In this document: positions 8,638 through 18,288 of the stretch, piece by piece
How positions within the stretch are numbered: position 1 is the first letter of the stretch
Layout of the letters: the number at the start of each line of letters is the position of its first letter
Translations under genes and position numbers: made by a program
The notes under the pieces: generated by a model
Told to the model about the DNA's origin: nothing
The model's database searches: none
The model's input: only the letters and a program-made list of their open reading frames with translations
Assembly: GCF_013415105.1 (NCBI RefSeq)
Contig: NZ_JACCDF010000005.1
Location: 1-64,000 of the forward strand
DNA length: 64,000 nt
Direction of reading: 5' to 3'
Source: Vreelandella salicampi
Lineage (GTDB): Bacteria; Pseudomonadota; Gammaproteobacteria; Pseudomonadales; Halomonadaceae

Positions 8638-10404
8638 TTAATATACTAACTGCCCAGCGCTGCCTGCAAAGCGCTGCTTGTTGCGGTAGGGATACACATC
8701 GATCACCCGGCCATCAATAATCGCTTGCTGCAAGCCCTGCCAGTAGTCCGCGTCAAAAAGTTCTGGATGCAGCTGATAAAACAGCTTACGCAGTTCCATA
8801 TTGGCGAAAAGAAACGGCCCAAATTCTTCCGGAAAAATATCGTTAGGCCCGACGGAGTACCACGGCTCGCTGGACATTTCCTGCTCGGGGTAAAGCGCCT
8901 CTGGGATGTGCCGGAAATTGCATTCGGTCAAATAGCAGATTTCGTCGTAGTCGTAGAAAATCACGCGACCGTGGCGCGTGACGCCGAAGTTTTTCAGCAA
9001 CATATCGCCGGGGAAGATGTTCGCCGCCGCCAGTTGTTTAATCGCGTTGCCGTAATCTTTGAGGATGGTGGGTTTCTCTTCTTCGCTGCACTCTTCCAAG
9101 TAGATATTCAGCGGCGTCATCATCCGTTCGGTATAGCAATGCTTGATGATCACTTTGTCATCTTTGAGATACACCGTGGAGGGGCATACTTCCAACAAGT
9201 GCGACAGACACTCCGGCGAGAAGTGATCTTGGCGGGCGATAAAGTTGGAGAACTCCTGGGTATCGGCCATGCGCCCAACGCGGTCGTGGCGTTTGACTAG
9301 CCGGTACTTTTCGCGCACGTTTTCGCGGCTCATCTCTTTGGTGGGATCAAATTTATCTTTGATAATTTTGAACACCGTCCGAAACGAGGGCAGTACGAAC
9401 ACCGCCATCACCATGCCGCGCACCCCGGGGGCGATAATAAACTGATCTTCACGCTTGGCGACCTGACGATTGAGCGCGCGGAAAAATTCGGTTTTACCGT
9501 GTTTGAAAAAGCCAATCGAGGCGTAGAGCTCCCCCGCCGGTTTTTGCGGCATCAGCTCCTGCAGGTAGGCAACGAACTCCCCTGGCACCGGGACCTCGAC
9601 CTGAAAATACGCGCGGGTGAACGAGAAAATGATCGAGACTTCGTCGGACTCAATCAGCACGGTATCAAGGTGCAGGCGTGAGTCGGCGTCTTTTTCCTCA
9701 CCAAAACCCTCACCATGCAGTACCGGCAGCACTAGCGGCACCTGCTCGCCACCCCCATAAATCCGCCCGACGAGATAAGCGCCTTTGTTGCGATAAAAAA
9801 CGTTTTTAAGCAGCTCAATCTCAGTATCAGGCGCATGCTTAATCGCATCAGGCAAGTTTGCTTCTAAAAACTCCGCCCCTAGCTGCGTATCGCGGTGTAT
9901 ATCGGTGAAGGGATTTTCAAACGGCGCCTCTTCTAGCGCCCAGCGCAACGCGCTCTGCCAATCGCCATTCACTGGCTGACGTCGACTCAACTCAATGCCT
10001 GAGTGGTGCGCGGCACTGTCTCGCGAACTATAGACAAACATCCAGTCATTGCGAATGTGACGATGATGAAAAATAGAGCAGAACAGCGAGTTAAAAAACG
10101 TTTCTGAAAGCTCGTAGTCAAGCCGCTGACTGATGAGGTCCGCGTAGTGGGTGCGGGCCTCGCGCCAACACTCACAATGGGAGAGCACGTCGTGATCGAA
10201 GGTGCGCTGCATTCGTGCAAGCGTCACCCCCACCTTTTCTTCATAGAGGTTGATACGCTCGGCCGAGGCTTGCTGCGCTTCACGCCACGCCGCGTCACGA
10301 AAGCGTCGGCTAGCGTCTTGTGTAATATCTTTAAAGCGGGCGCGGTATTCATCAAAGCCGTGCAAAATGGTAGTGGCCAAGCGGTAAGCGGGTGACAGTT
10401 TCAC
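8638..10404 (-). CDS. aceK: Isocitrate dehydrogenase kinase/phosphatase
   Basis: A bifunctional enzyme that phosphorylates and dephosphorylates isocitrate dehydrogenase, switching flux between the TCA cycle and the glyoxylate bypass. About 588 residues, the family's usual size, with the N-terminal regulatory domain (LATTILHGFDEYRARF) and the C-terminal kinase-like domain carrying the ATP-loop segment APGVRGMVMAVFVLPS, FKIIKDKF and the FYDYDEICYL block. GTG 10404 is chosen because GAGGAG sits six bases before it; an in-frame ATG at 10437 lacks such a site. Neither aceA nor aceB is adjacent. The downstream sirtuin may share the transcript. Confidence 0.96.
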   Translation of the reverse strand: MKLSPAYRLATTILHGFDEYRARFKDITQDASRRFRDAAWREAQQASAERINLYEEKVGVTLARMQRTFDHDVLSHCECWREARTHYADLISQRLDYELSETFFNSLFCSIFHHRHIRNDWMFVYSSRDSAAHHSGIELSRRQPVNGDWQSALRWALEEAPFENPFTDIHRDTQLGAEFLEANLPDAIKHAPDTEIELLKNVFYRNKGAYLVGRIYGGGEQVPLVLPVLHGEGFGEEKDADSRLHLDTVLIESDEVSIIFSFTRAYFQVEVPVPGEFVAYLQELMPQKPAGELYASIGFFKHGKTEFFRALNRQVAKREDQFIIAPGVRGMVMAVFVLPSFRTVFKIIKDKFDPTKEMSRENVREKYRLVKRHDRVGRMADTQEFSNFIARQDHFSPECLSHLLEVCPSTVYLKDDKVIIKHCYTERMMTPLNIYLEECSEEEKPTILKDYGNAIKQLAAANIFPGDMLLKNFGVTRHGRVIFYDYDEICYLTECNFRHIPEALYPEQEMSSEPWYSVGPNDIFPEEFGPFLFANMELRKLFYQLHPELFDADYWQGLQQAIIDGRVIDVYPYRNKQRFAGSAGQLVY

Positions 10405-10475
10405 AACAGACTCCTCTAAGTTTTCCCTAGCTTCCACGATTGTGCGACGACATACGAGGCGACCTTGGTGGGTAT

Positions 10476-10970
10476 TCAGTTGAGTGGCTTTAATGAAGCA
10501 ACGCGCAAGCAGAACGGCCCTGCGGCTCGATCAGCGATCAAAAACCCCACCTGGGTGAGGTCCGAGGGCTTGAGGGGTGGCGCATCGTTTAACACCGTGC
10601 CGCGCCGCACGGCTTCGAAGGCGTGCCATGGAAAATGAAGTGTCTCGAAGCGATCCTGAGACGGCGTAAACTTCACCCGATAAGCGGAGGCGTCGCCCAG
10701 TGACGTGCTTTTCAAGCGCAACTGATAGGTGCGCCCATCCCCCTGCACGGTCAAGGCGATGCCCTTGGCATCCGTGAGCGTGGGTTCAAACCCGTTGGGC
10801 TCGCGGCGCACCGAGGCAAAGCCGCCGCCGTTATCCAGCGACACGTCGCCGTGAAAACGCCCCACTTCGTCCGACACGCTGAACGTACTGTGTGACTCGC
10901 CACCCATTACGCCGTCATCGACAGCATACCAGCGCTGCTGTTCGCCTGCTTCCTCGAAGGTCAACGTCAT
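10476..10970 (-). CDS. CIA30 family protein
   Basis: A 164-residue protein with the beta-sandwich pattern of the CIA30 family (named for an assembly factor of mitochondrial complex I): WYAVDDGVMGGES near the N terminus, GGGFASVR, and YRVKFTP with FETLHFPWHAFEAVRRG in the second half. Bacterial members are poorly characterised. There is no signal peptide. The ATG at 10970 follows AGGTGG; the longer upstream frame, which runs into the permease terminator and gene, is not credible. It lies 71 bases upstream of aceK on the same strand. The function is unknown; involvement in redox or complex assembly is only family-level inference. Confidence 0.8.
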   Translation of the reverse strand: MTLTFEEAGEQQRWYAVDDGVMGGESHSTFSVSDEVGRFHGDVSLDNGGGFASVRREPNGFEPTLTDAKGIALTVQGDGRTYQLRLKSTSLGDASAYRVKFTPSQDRFETLHFPWHAFEAVRRGTVLNDAPPLKPSDLTQVGFLIADRAAGPFCLRVASLKPLN

Positions 10971-10994
10971 TCGACCACCTCGCGACTGTGTATA

Positions 10995-11025
10995 AACAAG
11001 AAACCCCCGGCACTTTAGCCGGGGG
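10995..11025 (-). terminator. Intrinsic terminator after the ethanolamine permease gene
   Basis: CCCCCGGC (11004-11011) pairs with GCCGGGGG (11018-11025) around a 6-base loop. On the minus strand it is followed by TTTCTTGTTT. It lies 31 bases past the permease stop and ends the eut transcript. Confidence 0.85.
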
Positions 11026-11055
11026 GTTATCACGGTAGACCAATCAGCGGCCCGC

Positions 11056-12492
11056 TTACAGTTTAGCGGCGGCCGGTGATTCGGCTTGACCGGGCTCCAG
11101 CTCTTCAGGCGATGCCTCCACCAGGGCAAACTCCTCCTCGGCGGTTTTCGCCACCAGCTTGTGTTTACTGTAGAGGAAGAAGTACGCCGCCCCGGCAATA
11201 AACAGCACGATAGTGTAATTAAAGGCGCGGGGATCAAAGGCGTACACGCCCGTTAGCGCGACCAGTGACAGCAGCAGCGCGATGCCCGATGTGAACACAC
11301 CACCGGGGGTTTTATACGGACGCGGCAGGTCGGGCTGCTGGACGCGTAGCATGATATGGCTCAGCGCCATCAGCGCGTAAGAGATCGTGGCGCCCACCAC
11401 GGCCATGCCCAGGATCAAGTCGCCCTCGCCGCTGAGTGACATCAAAAAGCCGAACACCCCAGGCACGATCAGCGCCAGGTGGGGCACCTTGCGCCCGCTG
11501 GTCAAGGAGAGCGGCTTGGGCAGATACCCCGCCCGGGAAAGCGCAAAGACCAGGCGGCTGTAGCCGTAGATGATCGAAAAGAAGGAGGCAATCAGCCCGG
11601 CCAGGCCCAATACATTCACCAGGGTCGCCAGCGTCGGATTGCCCGCTGTGTTCAGTGCGTCCACCAGCGGCACGCCACTTTGGCCAATCACTTCAGCGCC
11701 CGCTGCCCCCGCCAGCAGCACCACGACTAATAGTGCGGTAAACAGCAAGAACAACATCGCACCGATAATACCTTTAGGCATATCCCGCGCCGGGTCCCTA
11801 GCTTCTTCCGCCGCGAGCGGTACACCTTCCACCGCCAGGAACAGCCACATGCCAAACGGCAGCGCCGCCCAGATGCCGTACCAGCCATACGGCATAAAAG
11901 TGCTCGCACCCGCTGCGTCGGTAGGCGCAATATCGAACAGGTTGGCGGCGTCAAAACTGCCTATTAGCGCCACGGCGGTGGCCAGAATAGCAAACACCGC
12001 CAAACCGCTAATCACCATCATGACTTTTAGCGCTTCCCCTACGCCCGCTAGGTGAATACCGATAAACACCGCGTAGAAAATCATGTAAACCAGCGGCCCG
12101 TTAATCCCCAGTAATGACTCCACCGCCGCACCGATAAAAATAACGATGGCGGCCGGGGCCAGAGCGTACTCAATCAACACCGCAAGCCCGGTTAAGTAGC
12201 CGCCTGCTGGTCCCATAGCTTGGCGGGCAAAGCTGTAGCCACCGCCCGCAGCCGGAATTGCCGCCGACATTTCTGCCAGTGAAAGCACTAGCGCAAGATA
12301 CATCAGCGCCATTAAACAAGCGGCAATCGCAAAACCGCCCCAGCCTGCTTCGGCAATACCAAAGTTCCAACCGGCGAAATCACCGGAAATAACGTAAGAC
12401 ACCCCAAGCCCAGCTAGCAATAGCCAGCCTGCAGTGCCCTTACGCAGTTGGCGTTTGGCCAGATACGCCTGATCGACAGAAGGTTGTTTCAT
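11056..12492 (-). CDS. eat: APC-family ethanolamine permease
   Basis: An inner-membrane amino acid/polyamine/organocation transporter of 478 residues with about 12 hydrophobic segments. The N-terminal segment GVSYVISGDFAGWNFGI and the central WLFLAVEGVPLAAEEARDP are typical of the Eat/EutP-type ethanolamine permeases, and the genes directly upstream encode both subunits of ethanolamine ammonia-lyase. It would import ethanolamine. The C-terminal tail (about 30 residues, acidic and alanine-rich) is cytosolic and variable. It is separated from eutC by 118 bases with no evident terminator, so it is probably the last gene of a eutB-eutC-eat operon. Confidence 0.88.
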   Translation of the reverse strand: MKQPSVDQAYLAKRQLRKGTAGWLLLAGLGVSYVISGDFAGWNFGIAEAGWGGFAIAACLMALMYLALVLSLAEMSAAIPAAGGGYSFARQAMGPAGGYLTGLAVLIEYALAPAAIVIFIGAAVESLLGINGPLVYMIFYAVFIGIHLAGVGEALKVMMVISGLAVFAILATAVALIGSFDAANLFDIAPTDAAGASTFMPYGWYGIWAALPFGMWLFLAVEGVPLAAEEARDPARDMPKGIIGAMLFLLFTALLVVVLLAGAAGAEVIGQSGVPLVDALNTAGNPTLATLVNVLGLAGLIASFFSIIYGYSRLVFALSRAGYLPKPLSLTSGRKVPHLALIVPGVFGFLMSLSGEGDLILGMAVVGATISYALMALSHIMLRVQQPDLPRPYKTPGGVFTSGIALLLSLVALTGVYAFDPRAFNYTIVLFIAGAAYFFLYSKHKLVAKTAEEEFALVEASPEELEPGQAESPAAAKL

Positions 12493-12610
12493 CGTTTTAC
12501 CCTTTTCAGTGTGGAACGTAGTCGTCGCAAGCGGCGTGCTTTTTTACCTACGTTTTTCCATGTTGTTATGTGACCGTTGTTATGGGGCTTAGCTTTTTGA
12601 GGCTGTTTCG

Positions 12611-13447
12611 TTAATCGGCCACTAAAAAGTTACGTGTAGAGCCTTGCGCTGCGTCGCCTTCCAGTACGTCTTCTTCGCTGCGATCTTTGAGCTGCACGCC
12701 CGACAGCTTTCGCTGGCGAGCATCTTTCAGCAGCAGGCAGAAGCGCCTGGCGGCCTCCTCGACCGTCAGCCCCGCCGGGCGCACGTTGGAAATACAGTTG
12801 CGCCGGTCATCCCTGAGGCCTGGTTCCGGCGCCCAGGTCATATACAGCCCGAGGCTGTCCGGCGAGCTGAGCCCCGGCCGCTCGCCGATCATTACCAGCA
12901 CGGCATCGGCGTTAAGCAGCGAGCCCACCTCATCGCCAATCGCCACACGCCCTTGCTCAATCATCGTTAACGGCGCGAGCTGCCAGTCGGTAGCATCGTT
13001 GTTCAGCATCTGATGGAGCGCACTAAGAAACGGCGCGCTGTTCTGCTGCACCGCCAGGGCAGAAAGGCCATCGACAATCACCACCGCCAAGTCATAGTGC
13101 TGCTGAGAAGCCGCGGCTTGCTGCAAGTGTTCGCGACTCTCTTCGTTAAGGCGGCGGCCATAGTCGGGCCTTTGCAAATACATGGCGCGGCCTTGAGCGT
13201 GGCTGTGCAGGCGAATAGGCGATGTGGTGAGCCCAAGCGTGTCGGTTAGCGCTGCTTCTAGGCTGTCGCCATCAAGCGCGCAATGAACGGCATCTTGCGC
13301 CTGGGCGTGCGCCAGCTGAAAGGCAAGGTGTTTGCTGGTTGGCAGGCTAACGCCCGCGCGACCAAGCCCAATTCGCGCATCGGTAAAGGCATTCAGCCGC
13401 TCCCAGGGGTTCTCCACCACAATGGGCGTTGGTTCGTTATGCGCCAT
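12611..13447 (-). CDS. eutC: Ethanolamine ammonia-lyase small subunit
   Basis: The light chain of the adenosylcobalamin-dependent enzyme that splits ethanolamine to acetaldehyde and ammonia. Recognisable blocks are NPWERLNAFTDARIGLGRAG at the N terminus, YDLAVVIVDGLSALAVQ and VLVMIGERPGLSSPDSLG, which line the B12 site with EutB, and CISNVRPAGL near the end. The ATG at 13447 gives 278 residues, slightly shorter than enterobacterial EutC, and overlaps the eutB end by 11 bases; a longer upstream frame lies within eutB and is rejected. Confidence 0.95.
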   Translation of the reverse strand: MAHNEPTPIVVENPWERLNAFTDARIGLGRAGVSLPTSKHLAFQLAHAQAQDAVHCALDGDSLEAALTDTLGLTTSPIRLHSHAQGRAMYLQRPDYGRRLNEESREHLQQAAASQQHYDLAVVIVDGLSALAVQQNSAPFLSALHQMLNNDATDWQLAPLTMIEQGRVAIGDEVGSLLNADAVLVMIGERPGLSSPDSLGLYMTWAPEPGLRDDRRNCISNVRPAGLTVEEAARRFCLLLKDARQRKLSGVQLKDRSEEDVLEGDAAQGSTRNFLVAD

Positions 13448-14852
13448 GATGTGGCTCCTTCGGCAGGTGGCGCAGGCTGTTGGCAAAGGCGGCCGGAAGC
13501 TGGTCGTTGAGCCGGTGGGTGCTGACATCCTGGAAAATCTGCATCTCTTCAAGCCAGCGCTCAAATTCCGGCGCTGCTTTCAAACCCAGCACCCGCCGTG
13601 CGTAGAGCGCGTCGTGAAAGGAGGTGGTTTGGTAGTTGAGCATGATGTCGTCAGAACCGGGAATGCCCATTACAAAGTTGCAGCCCGCCACGCCAAGCAG
13701 CGTCAGCAGGTTATCCATATCATTCTGGTCGGCTTCGGCGTGGTTGGTGTAGCAGACGTCGCAACCCATGGGCACGCCCAGCAGCTTGCCGCAGAAGTGG
13801 TCTTCGAGCCCGGCGCGGGTGATTTCCTTGCCGTCGAACAGGTATTCGGGGCCGATAAACCCCACCACAGTGTTCACCAGCAAGGGATGAAACTTGCGTG
13901 CAACGGCATAGGCACGCGCTTCGCAGGTTTGCTGGTCGAGCCCGTGGTGGGCATCGGCGGAGAGCGAGCTGCCCTGGCCGGTTTCGAAATACATCACGTT
14001 GCGGCCCACCGTGCCGCGATTGAGCGACTGCGCCGCCGCTTCGGCTTCGGCCAGGATGCTCAAGTCGAAGCCAAAGCTGCGATTCGTTGCCTCGGTGCCG
14101 CCGATTGACTGGAAAACCAGGTCCACCGGCGCGCCCTGCTCGATCGCCTCCAGCGTATTGGTGACGTGGGTGAGCACGCAGGACTGGGTGGGGATCTGAT
14201 ACTTCTGGATCACCTCGTCCATCAGGCGCATCAGCTTGACGCTCTGGGTGACATTATCGGTGGCCGGATTGATGCCAATCACCGCGTCGCCGCTGCCGTA
14301 CAAAAGCCCGTCGAGAATACTGGCGGCAATGCCGGTGACGTCGTCGGTGGGGTGATTGGGCTGCAGGCGTGTGGAGAGTCTTCCCGGCAGGCCGATGGTG
14401 TTACGAAACGCCGTGGTCACCCGGCACTTCTTGGCCACCAGAATCAGGTCCTGATTACGCATCAGCTTGCTGACCGCAGCGGCCATTTCGGGGGTAATCC
14501 CCGGCCGCACCTGGGCCAGCACGTCGCTGGTGGCGTGGTCAGACAGCAGCCAGTTGCGAAAATCGCCCACGGTGAGGTGGCGAATGGGCGCAAAGGCCTC
14601 AACGTCATGGGTGTCGATGATCAGCCGGGTGATTTCGTCCGCTTCGTAGGGGATCAACGCCTCGTTTAAAAAGGTGGTCAGCGGGAGTTCTGCCAGGGCC
14701 ATCTGGGCGACCACCCGCTCCTCGGCAGTGTCTGCCATCACCCCCGCCAGGCGGTCGCCGGCTCGAGCCGGGGTGGCTTTGGCCATCAGCTCGGCCAGGC
14801 TCACGAAGCGGTAGCGGCGGCTGCCCACCGTGGTGTGATAAGTCTTCGCCAT
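13437..14852 (-). CDS. eutB: Ethanolamine ammonia-lyase large subunit
   Basis: The catalytic heavy chain of ethanolamine ammonia-lyase, a TIM-barrel protein of 471 residues here. Diagnostic blocks include SKLMRNQDLILVAKKCRV, GRLSTRLQPNHPTDDV, YGSGDAVIGINPATDN, FQSIGGTEATNRSFG and MGIPGSDDIMLNYQTTSFHD. The ATG at 14852 has AGGAAGG upstream and begins MAKTYHTTVGSRRYRF, the family's usual start. The cluster has no shell, EutL/EutM or aldehyde dehydrogenase genes, so acetaldehyde must be handled elsewhere without a microcompartment. It is divergent from the AraC-type regulator. Confidence 0.97.
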   Translation of the reverse strand: MAKTYHTTVGSRRYRFVSLAELMAKATPARAGDRLAGVMADTAEERVVAQMALAELPLTTFLNEALIPYEADEITRLIIDTHDVEAFAPIRHLTVGDFRNWLLSDHATSDVLAQVRPGITPEMAAAVSKLMRNQDLILVAKKCRVTTAFRNTIGLPGRLSTRLQPNHPTDDVTGIAASILDGLLYGSGDAVIGINPATDNVTQSVKLMRLMDEVIQKYQIPTQSCVLTHVTNTLEAIEQGAPVDLVFQSIGGTEATNRSFGFDLSILAEAEAAAQSLNRGTVGRNVMYFETGQGSSLSADAHHGLDQQTCEARAYAVARKFHPLLVNTVVGFIGPEYLFDGKEITRAGLEDHFCGKLLGVPMGCDVCYTNHAEADQNDMDNLLTLLGVAGCNFVMGIPGSDDIMLNYQTTSFHDALYARRVLGLKAAPEFERWLEEMQIFQDVSTHRLNDQLPAAFANSLRHLPKEPHHGA

Positions 14853-14958
14853 GGAGCCTTCCTTTGTTAGATTCAAATACAACGCGGCGATATGCACATT
14901 GCGGAACAAAACTTGCTTCTAATTACCGTAGCGCTATCAATCGATAAGGAGTATCAAG

Positions 14959-14986
14959 TTTTGGCAAACCTTCCCTAATGCCAAAA
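14959..14986. promoter_or_regulatory. Inverted repeat in the eutB/eutR-like divergent promoter region
   Basis: A perfect 8-base inverted repeat, TTTTGGCA (14959-14966) and TGCCAAAA (14979-14986), with a 12-base spacer, stands in the AT-rich 209-base gap between eutB and the regulator gene. Position and symmetry suggest an operator, possibly for the adjacent regulator. No sigma-54 -24/-12 pair with correct spacing is present. Confidence 0.45.
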
Positions 14987-15061
14987 AATTAAATAATTAC
15001 AAAAAGTTAGATAATCTAATGGGATGTGGCAGCGCTAATATAATGCCCACAGGAGCTTCCC

Positions 15062-16006
15062 ATGACCTTGACGAACCTAGACACTGCACCAAAAAAGCGC
15101 ATTCATGAGGCGCTTGATGCCGATGAGCACGCCCAAAATCTCACCCGCTGGCAGCAGCAGTACGATCAAATAAGCCCTGGCCGCTTCTATGGGCGCCTAG
15201 ATGAGATCGAACTGCCCGGCATGCAGGTTTTTAAAGAGCATACCGACCAAGCGCTGCGTCAAGATTGCCGGGTATGGCCTGATTCACTATGGCTGGGTAT
15301 TCCGACGCGGGCGCTAGGCTCACGCATCAACGGACAAACGCTGGTCGAGCATGAAGTCATGTGCAGGCCCGGCGGGCATGACTTTGAGCTGGTAACGCCA
15401 GACGCCTTCGATATTTATGGAATGGTGATCCGCCTGCCGATATTGCAAACCGCTGCCCAACAACAAGGGGTGACGTTGGATAAAGAATGGCAGTGCTCAC
15501 CGCGTCGACGCGTTACGCCTGAAACGCTGCATGCGGTGTCGTTTTTACTTGATCGTTTGTTGTCGCATCAGCAGGGCGCCATTGCTGAAAAAATTCATAA
15601 AGATATTTTGCTTATAGCGTTGCTTGAGCTGCTGCAGGTCGACCAACCTGACGCTGAGCTATCACCCAGCTATGCTCACCGTAAGGAAGTCGTTGATCAA
15701 GTTAAGCGCTACGTTGACGAGCACGAGGAAGACCCCGTTACTATGGAAATGCTATGCGAGCTTACCCATGTAAGTAGACGCACATTGCAGTACAGTTTTA
15801 CGACTATCCTAGGTATTAGCCCACTGCAGTTTTTGCGCCTTACACGGCTCAACCGCGTTCGCCGCGCTCTGTGCGCCGCCGCGCCAACCCAAACGGTGAC
15901 GGACATTGCCACTTACTGGGGTTTTTGGCACTTAGGGCAGTTTGCGCATGATTATAAGCAGCAATTTGGTGAGTGCCCTTCGCAGACGTTAAGTAGGGTT
16001 TATTAA
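15062..16006 (+). CDS. AraC-family transcriptional regulator, EutR-like
   Basis: A 314-residue regulator. The C-terminal 100 residues hold two helix-turn-helix motifs of the AraC type (MEMLCELTHVSRRTLQYSFTT... and VTDIATYWGFWHLGQFAHDY, with LGISPLQFLRLTRL between). The N-terminal 190 residues resemble the EutR/AraC_E-like sensor half rather than a sugar cupin. It starts at an ATG behind AGGAG and is transcribed away from eutB. By location it most likely activates the eut genes in response to ethanolamine and perhaps B12, as EutR does; this is inference from context. Confidence 0.85.
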   Translation: MTLTNLDTAPKKRIHEALDADEHAQNLTRWQQQYDQISPGRFYGRLDEIELPGMQVFKEHTDQALRQDCRVWPDSLWLGIPTRALGSRINGQTLVEHEVMCRPGGHDFELVTPDAFDIYGMVIRLPILQTAAQQQGVTLDKEWQCSPRRRVTPETLHAVSFLLDRLLSHQQGAIAEKIHKDILLIALLELLQVDQPDAELSPSYAHRKEVVDQVKRYVDEHEEDPVTMEMLCELTHVSRRTLQYSFTTILGISPLQFLRLTRLNRVRRALCAAAPTQTVTDIATYWGFWHLGQFAHDYKQQFGECPSQTLSRVY

Positions 16007-16028
16007 ATGCACCCACTCGAGGTGATTC

Positions 16029-16670
16029 ATGATCAATACAACCACTTGGAACCGCCTGCGTTATACCGTCTACTCACCGATATATGATCTTGTCGCTAAC
16101 CGGGCATTTCGCAAACCCCGCCAGTATGCACTGGGCCAAGTCGATTGGGAGCCGGGTATGCGTGTGCTGCTTGTCGGCGCGGGCACTGGGTTAGACTTAC
16201 CCTTTCTGCCGGTGGAAATTGAGCTGCACGCAACCGACCTCTGTGAGGCGATGGTGAAACGCACAGCACAACGCGCAGAGCACCTTCGACGCGATGTCGA
16301 GTGCCAAGTGATGGATGCCGAGGCACTCGAATACCCCGACGCACACTTTGATGTCGTGGTGATGCACTTGGTACTGGCGGTGATGCCTAGCCCCCAACGC
16401 GGGCTAGCTGAGGCACACCGCGTGCTGAAAGATGATGGCCAGCTCTGCGTGATGGATAAGTTTCAGCCCGACGACCAGCCAGCGGGGGCCGGGCGCAAAG
16501 CGCTGAACGTGATTACAGCAACGCTTGCCAGTGATATTACCCGCCAGGCATACCCGCTGCTAAGTGAGACGGGATTCTGGATTCGCCACGATGAGCCGGT
16601 GTTAATGGGGTCGCTTTTTCGCGCCCTACTCGCTGCTAAAATGCCTACCGAATCAACCGCTAAAGAGTAA
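16029..16670 (+). CDS. Class I SAM-dependent methyltransferase
   Basis: A 213-residue soluble methyltransferase. Motif I is VLLVGAGTGLDLPFLP (about residues 46-61). IELHATDLCEAMVK carries the acidic residue for the SAM ribose, and FDVVVMHLVLAVMP with GLAEAHRVLKDDGQLCVMDKF completes the fold. The N-terminal WNRLRYTVYSPIYDLVAN resembles PmtA/UbiE-like phospholipid or quinone methyltransferases, but the substrate cannot be read from the sequence. The ATG follows GAGGTG. It stands 22 bases after the AraC gene and just before the TIGR03643 gene, so the three may form one transcript. Confidence 0.8.
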   Translation: MINTTTWNRLRYTVYSPIYDLVANRAFRKPRQYALGQVDWEPGMRVLLVGAGTGLDLPFLPVEIELHATDLCEAMVKRTAQRAEHLRRDVECQVMDAEALEYPDAHFDVVVMHLVLAVMPSPQRGLAEAHRVLKDDGQLCVMDKFQPDDQPAGAGRKALNVITATLASDITRQAYPLLSETGFWIRHDEPVLMGSLFRALLAAKMPTESTAKE

Positions 16671-16681
16671 GGAAACAAGCC

Positions 16682-16957
16682 ATGCCAAATGCTGCCGTCA
16701 AACGTTTTCGCCGTTTGCCAGACGATGAACAGTCGCGCGTTATCGAAATGGCCTGGGAAGACCGCACGCCTTTTGAGGCCATTGAAACCCTGTTTGGCAT
16801 GAGCGAGCCAGATGTGATCAAGATCATGCGTCATCAGCTCAAGCCAGCCTCATTTCGGCTCTGGCGCCAACGCGTCACCGGCCGCGCTACCAAGCATCGC
16901 GCCCTGCGCTCACCGGATGTGTTACGCGGATATTGCCCGACGCAATATAAGCGCTAA
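16682..16957 (+). CDS. TIGR03643 family (DUF2805-type) protein
   Basis: A small basic protein of 91 residues with the family signature: an N-terminal helix-turn-helix-like stretch ([32 protein letters not shown]) and the [14 protein letters not shown] block near the end. The family is of unknown function. The basic charge and the sigma-factor-like helical region suggest nucleic acid binding. It follows the methyltransferase gene by 11 bases behind AAGGA. There is no signal peptide. Confidence 0.8.
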   Translation: MPNAAVKRFRRLPDDEQSRVIEMAWEDRTPFEAIETLFGMSEPDVIKIMRHQLKPASFRLWRQRVTGRATKHRALRSPDVLRGYCPTQYKR

Positions 16958-17006
16958 ACGCTTACCGACCATCAGGTTAATGACAAGGTGCTTTTTAAAT
17001 GGCTAT

Positions 17007-17029
17007 TTAATGTTATATTATTACATAAC
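17007..17029. promoter_or_regulatory. Zur box (zinc uptake repressor site)
   Basis: The core GTTATA-T-TATTAC (17012-17024) matches the gammaproteobacterial Zur core GTTATA-N-TATAAC at 11 of 12 fixed positions. It is flanked by AAT and AT as in the longer consensus, all as I recall it. It lies 26 bases before the COG0523 GTPase start codon, where binding of zinc-loaded Zur would block transcription. Confidence 0.8.
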
Positions 17030-17054
17030 ACAAACCCGTTTAGAGGTGCTAGCA

Positions 17055-18281
<1,227 letters not shown>

Positions 18282-18288
18282 ACGTACG

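Noticed and set aside
10971..11237. Extended N terminus of the CIA30 protein
   Set aside because: It runs through the permease terminator and the 3' end of the permease gene; ATG 10970 with AGGTGG matches the domain start.
14940..15000. Sigma-54 promoter before eutB
   Set aside because: TTGGCA and a GC element are present on the minus strand, but the GG to GC distance is far from the required spacing.
15062..16006. Regulator as an arabinose-type AraC
   Set aside because: The N-terminal half lacks the sugar-binding cupin pattern and the gene is divergent from eutB, so an EutR-like role is favoured.
16917..17054. N-terminal extension of the COG0523 GTPase
   Set aside because: It would translate through the Zur box and overlap the TIGR03643 gene; ATG 17055 has a good ribosome-binding site and fits the family start.
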